Source of the DNA: CAZLLV01 sp964560325
GTDB taxonomy: Bacteria; Acidobacteriota; Thermoanaerobaculia; Multivoradales; DATKCC01
NCBI GenBank assembly: GCA_964560325.1
Contig: CAZLLV010000509.1
Coordinates: 1 to 7,910, forward strand
Reading direction: 5' to 3'
DNA length: 7,910 nt
Shown: positions 7,387 to 7,910 of the stretch, one piece after another
Numbering within the stretch: the first letter of the stretch is position 1
Layout: every line of letters begins with the position of its first letter
Notes under the pieces: generated by a model
The model's input: the letters and a program-made list of their open reading frames with translations, nothing else
The model's database searches: none
Told to the model about the DNA's origin: nothing
Translations under genes and position numbers: made by a program

Positions 7387-7641
7387 TCAGCCGCGGCCGA
7401 CGACGCTGCCGGGCAGCGCCTCGTCGATCAGCATGATCGGGATGTCCGAGACGATCGGGTAGAGGAGGTCGGACTCGGCGCAGTAGAGGCCCTGCTCGAC
7501 CACCGGCTCCTCGTCCCGGAAGTGCTCGCGGAACTTCTCGACCAGCGCCGATCGAGTCTCCTCGGGCAGGTCGACCAGCTCCAGCTCCCCCTTCGTCTTG
7601 GGGCAGACCAGGATTTCGAGCAGCTCGGGATCGACGGTCAT
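7387..7641 (-). CDS. Trm112/YcaR-family small protein (UPF0434-like)
   Basis: This is an 84-residue member of the Trm112-like family. In eukaryotes and archaea Trm112 binds and activates SAM-dependent methyltransferases; the bacterial role is poorly defined. The N-terminal signature is LLEILVCPKTKGEL (7-20) and the C-terminal one is LLYPIVSDIPIMLIDEA (59-75), the standard bracket of this fold. Between them lies a charged, probably helical insertion (about 25-50) that makes it longer than the roughly 60-residue E. coli YcaR. Only two cysteines remain (13 and 54): the second Cys of the CPxC form is Thr here, so a full zinc site is unlikely. The ATG at 7641 has GAGGAG eight bases upstream; an upstream in-frame GTG at 7713 would overlap the preceding stop and add non-family residues. 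It lies 68 bases after pagL and 136 bases before tlyA on the same strand. No terminator is obvious after it. Confidence 0.88.
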   Translation of the reverse strand: MTVDPELLEILVCPKTKGELELVDLPEETRSALVEKFREHFRDEEPVVEQGLYCAESDLLYPIVSDIPIMLIDEALPGSVVGRG

Positions 7642-7682
7642 CTCGCTCTCTCCTCGGACAGCGTGTGAGGCTAGCACAAGCT

Positions 7683-7703
7683 CGGTGCGACACGGTCGCA
7701 CCG
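7683..7703 (-). terminator. Perfect 9-bp hairpin after the pagL-like stop, no U-tract
   Basis: Six bases past the pagL-like stop, the minus strand reads CGGTGCGAC, a 3-base loop, then GTCGCACCG: a perfect GC-rich 9-bp stem. Its placement fits a transcription end or an mRNA 3' stabiliser. The bases after it (AGCTTGTGC) are not a run of T, so it is not a classical intrinsic terminator. Being a near-perfect dyad just upstream of the Trm112-family gene, it could instead be an operator. Confidence 0.5.
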
Positions 7704-7709
7704 TCGTTC

Positions 7710-7910
7710 TCACCTCCAGGACCAGAAGACGACGAGCGACTCGCTCCCCGGGTTCGGCCGCTCGAGCCCCGCGTTCGACAGGTGGTAGAAGACCGCCCCC
7801 ACGCTGTGGGCCGCGTTCAGACGGTAGGCGAGCTCGAGGCCGGAGCGGAACTGCACCGATCCGCCCAGCTCCTTCCCGTCCCCGCGCTCGTAGTAGCCGG
7901 CGGCGGTCTG
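7710..7910 (-). CDS. PagL-like lipid A 3-O-deacylase (acyloxyacyl hydrolase), C-terminal part
   Basis: Reading the minus strand from the window edge gives 66 codons and a TGA stop at 7710-7712, a frame not covered by any complete start-to-stop ORF because the start is off the window. The end of the protein contains FYHLSNAGLERPNPGSESLV. PagL enzymes remove the 3-O acyl chain of lipid A in the outer membrane using a His-x-Ser-Asn motif plus a Glu 14 residues after the His (His126, Ser128 and Glu140 in Pseudomonas PagL). Here His, Ser (+2), Asn (+3) and Glu (+14) have exactly that spacing. The flanking strands (SVQFRSGLELAYRL, SVGAVFYHLSNAG and SLVVFWSW) alternate as in a small outer-membrane beta-barrel. 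The protein ends Trp-Ser-Trp-Arg rather than in a terminal Phe. The N-terminal signal peptide and remaining strands are outside the window. Confidence 0.85.
   Translation of the reverse strand, partial: QTAAGYYERGDGKELGGSVQFRSGLELAYRLNAAHSVGAVFYHLSNAGLERPNPGSESLVVFWSWR

Noticed and set aside
7668..7676. Possible extended -10 (TGCTAGCCT) upstream of the Trm112-family gene
   Set aside because: Only the TGn and three of six hexamer bases match, and no -35 box is seen. It is too weak to annotate, although its GTGCTA core resembles the better site at 7331-7339.
7665..7679. TGTG and CACA half-sites resembling a CRP/FNR-type operator
   Set aside because: The spacing is one base short of the standard palindrome and the inner bases do not match; this is probably chance.
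7376..7693. 105-codon minus-strand frame overlapping the Trm112-family gene
   Set aside because: It is a shadow in another frame with no family sequence; the true frame has a good ribosome binding site and conserved motifs.

Overview
The window is a gene-dense stretch of very GC-rich DNA (roughly 70% by eye, not counted). Every supported gene lies on the minus strand, so transcription runs from high to low coordinates. The gene set implies a Gram-negative (diderm) bacterium with lipid A: an Omp85-family outer-membrane insertase with POTRA domains, a TamB-type translocation protein and a PagL-type lipid A deacylase. The base composition and protein style would fit Acidobacteriota (Thermoanaerobaculia-like), Myxococcota or another high-GC diderm phylum. 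I cannot settle the taxonomy from the sequence alone. No transposase, integrase, tRNA, rRNA, CRISPR array or other sign of a mobile or accessory island is visible.

Layout in transcription order. (1) 7910-7710: the C-terminal 66 residues of a PagL-like lipid A 3-O-deacylase that keeps its catalytic His, Ser and Glu; it is cut by the window edge and is followed by a perfect 9-bp hairpin. (2) 7641-7387: a small Trm112/YcaR-family protein with its own good ribosome binding site. (3) A 136-bp gap with an extended -10 promoter (about 7331-7339) and a strong hairpin in the presumed leader. (4) 7250-6510: a TlyA-family rRNA ribose methyltransferase. (5) 6513-5599: NAD kinase. (6) 5602-1475: TamB, 1375 residues. 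(7) 1475 to beyond base 1: the N-terminal 491 residues of a TamA/BamA-like Omp85 protein, with a signal peptide and at least six POTRA domains in tandem.

Genes 4 to 7 have overlapping ends (4, 4 and 1 bases) and read as one translationally coupled operon, tlyA-nadK-tamB-tamA/bamA. TamB (inner-membrane anchored, spanning the periplasm) and the Omp85 protein (outer membrane) probably form a TAM-like envelope machine. tlyA and nadK are housekeeping genes placed in front. The PagL gene adds a second outer-membrane function next door.

These are recognisable families, and I did not find a wholly unknown system. The most unusual points are the enlarged POTRA array in an Omp85 protein paired with TamB, a long strongly acidic cytoplasmic tail on TamB, and a G-rich tract that both encodes the polyglycine end of NAD kinase and forms the tamB ribosome binding region.
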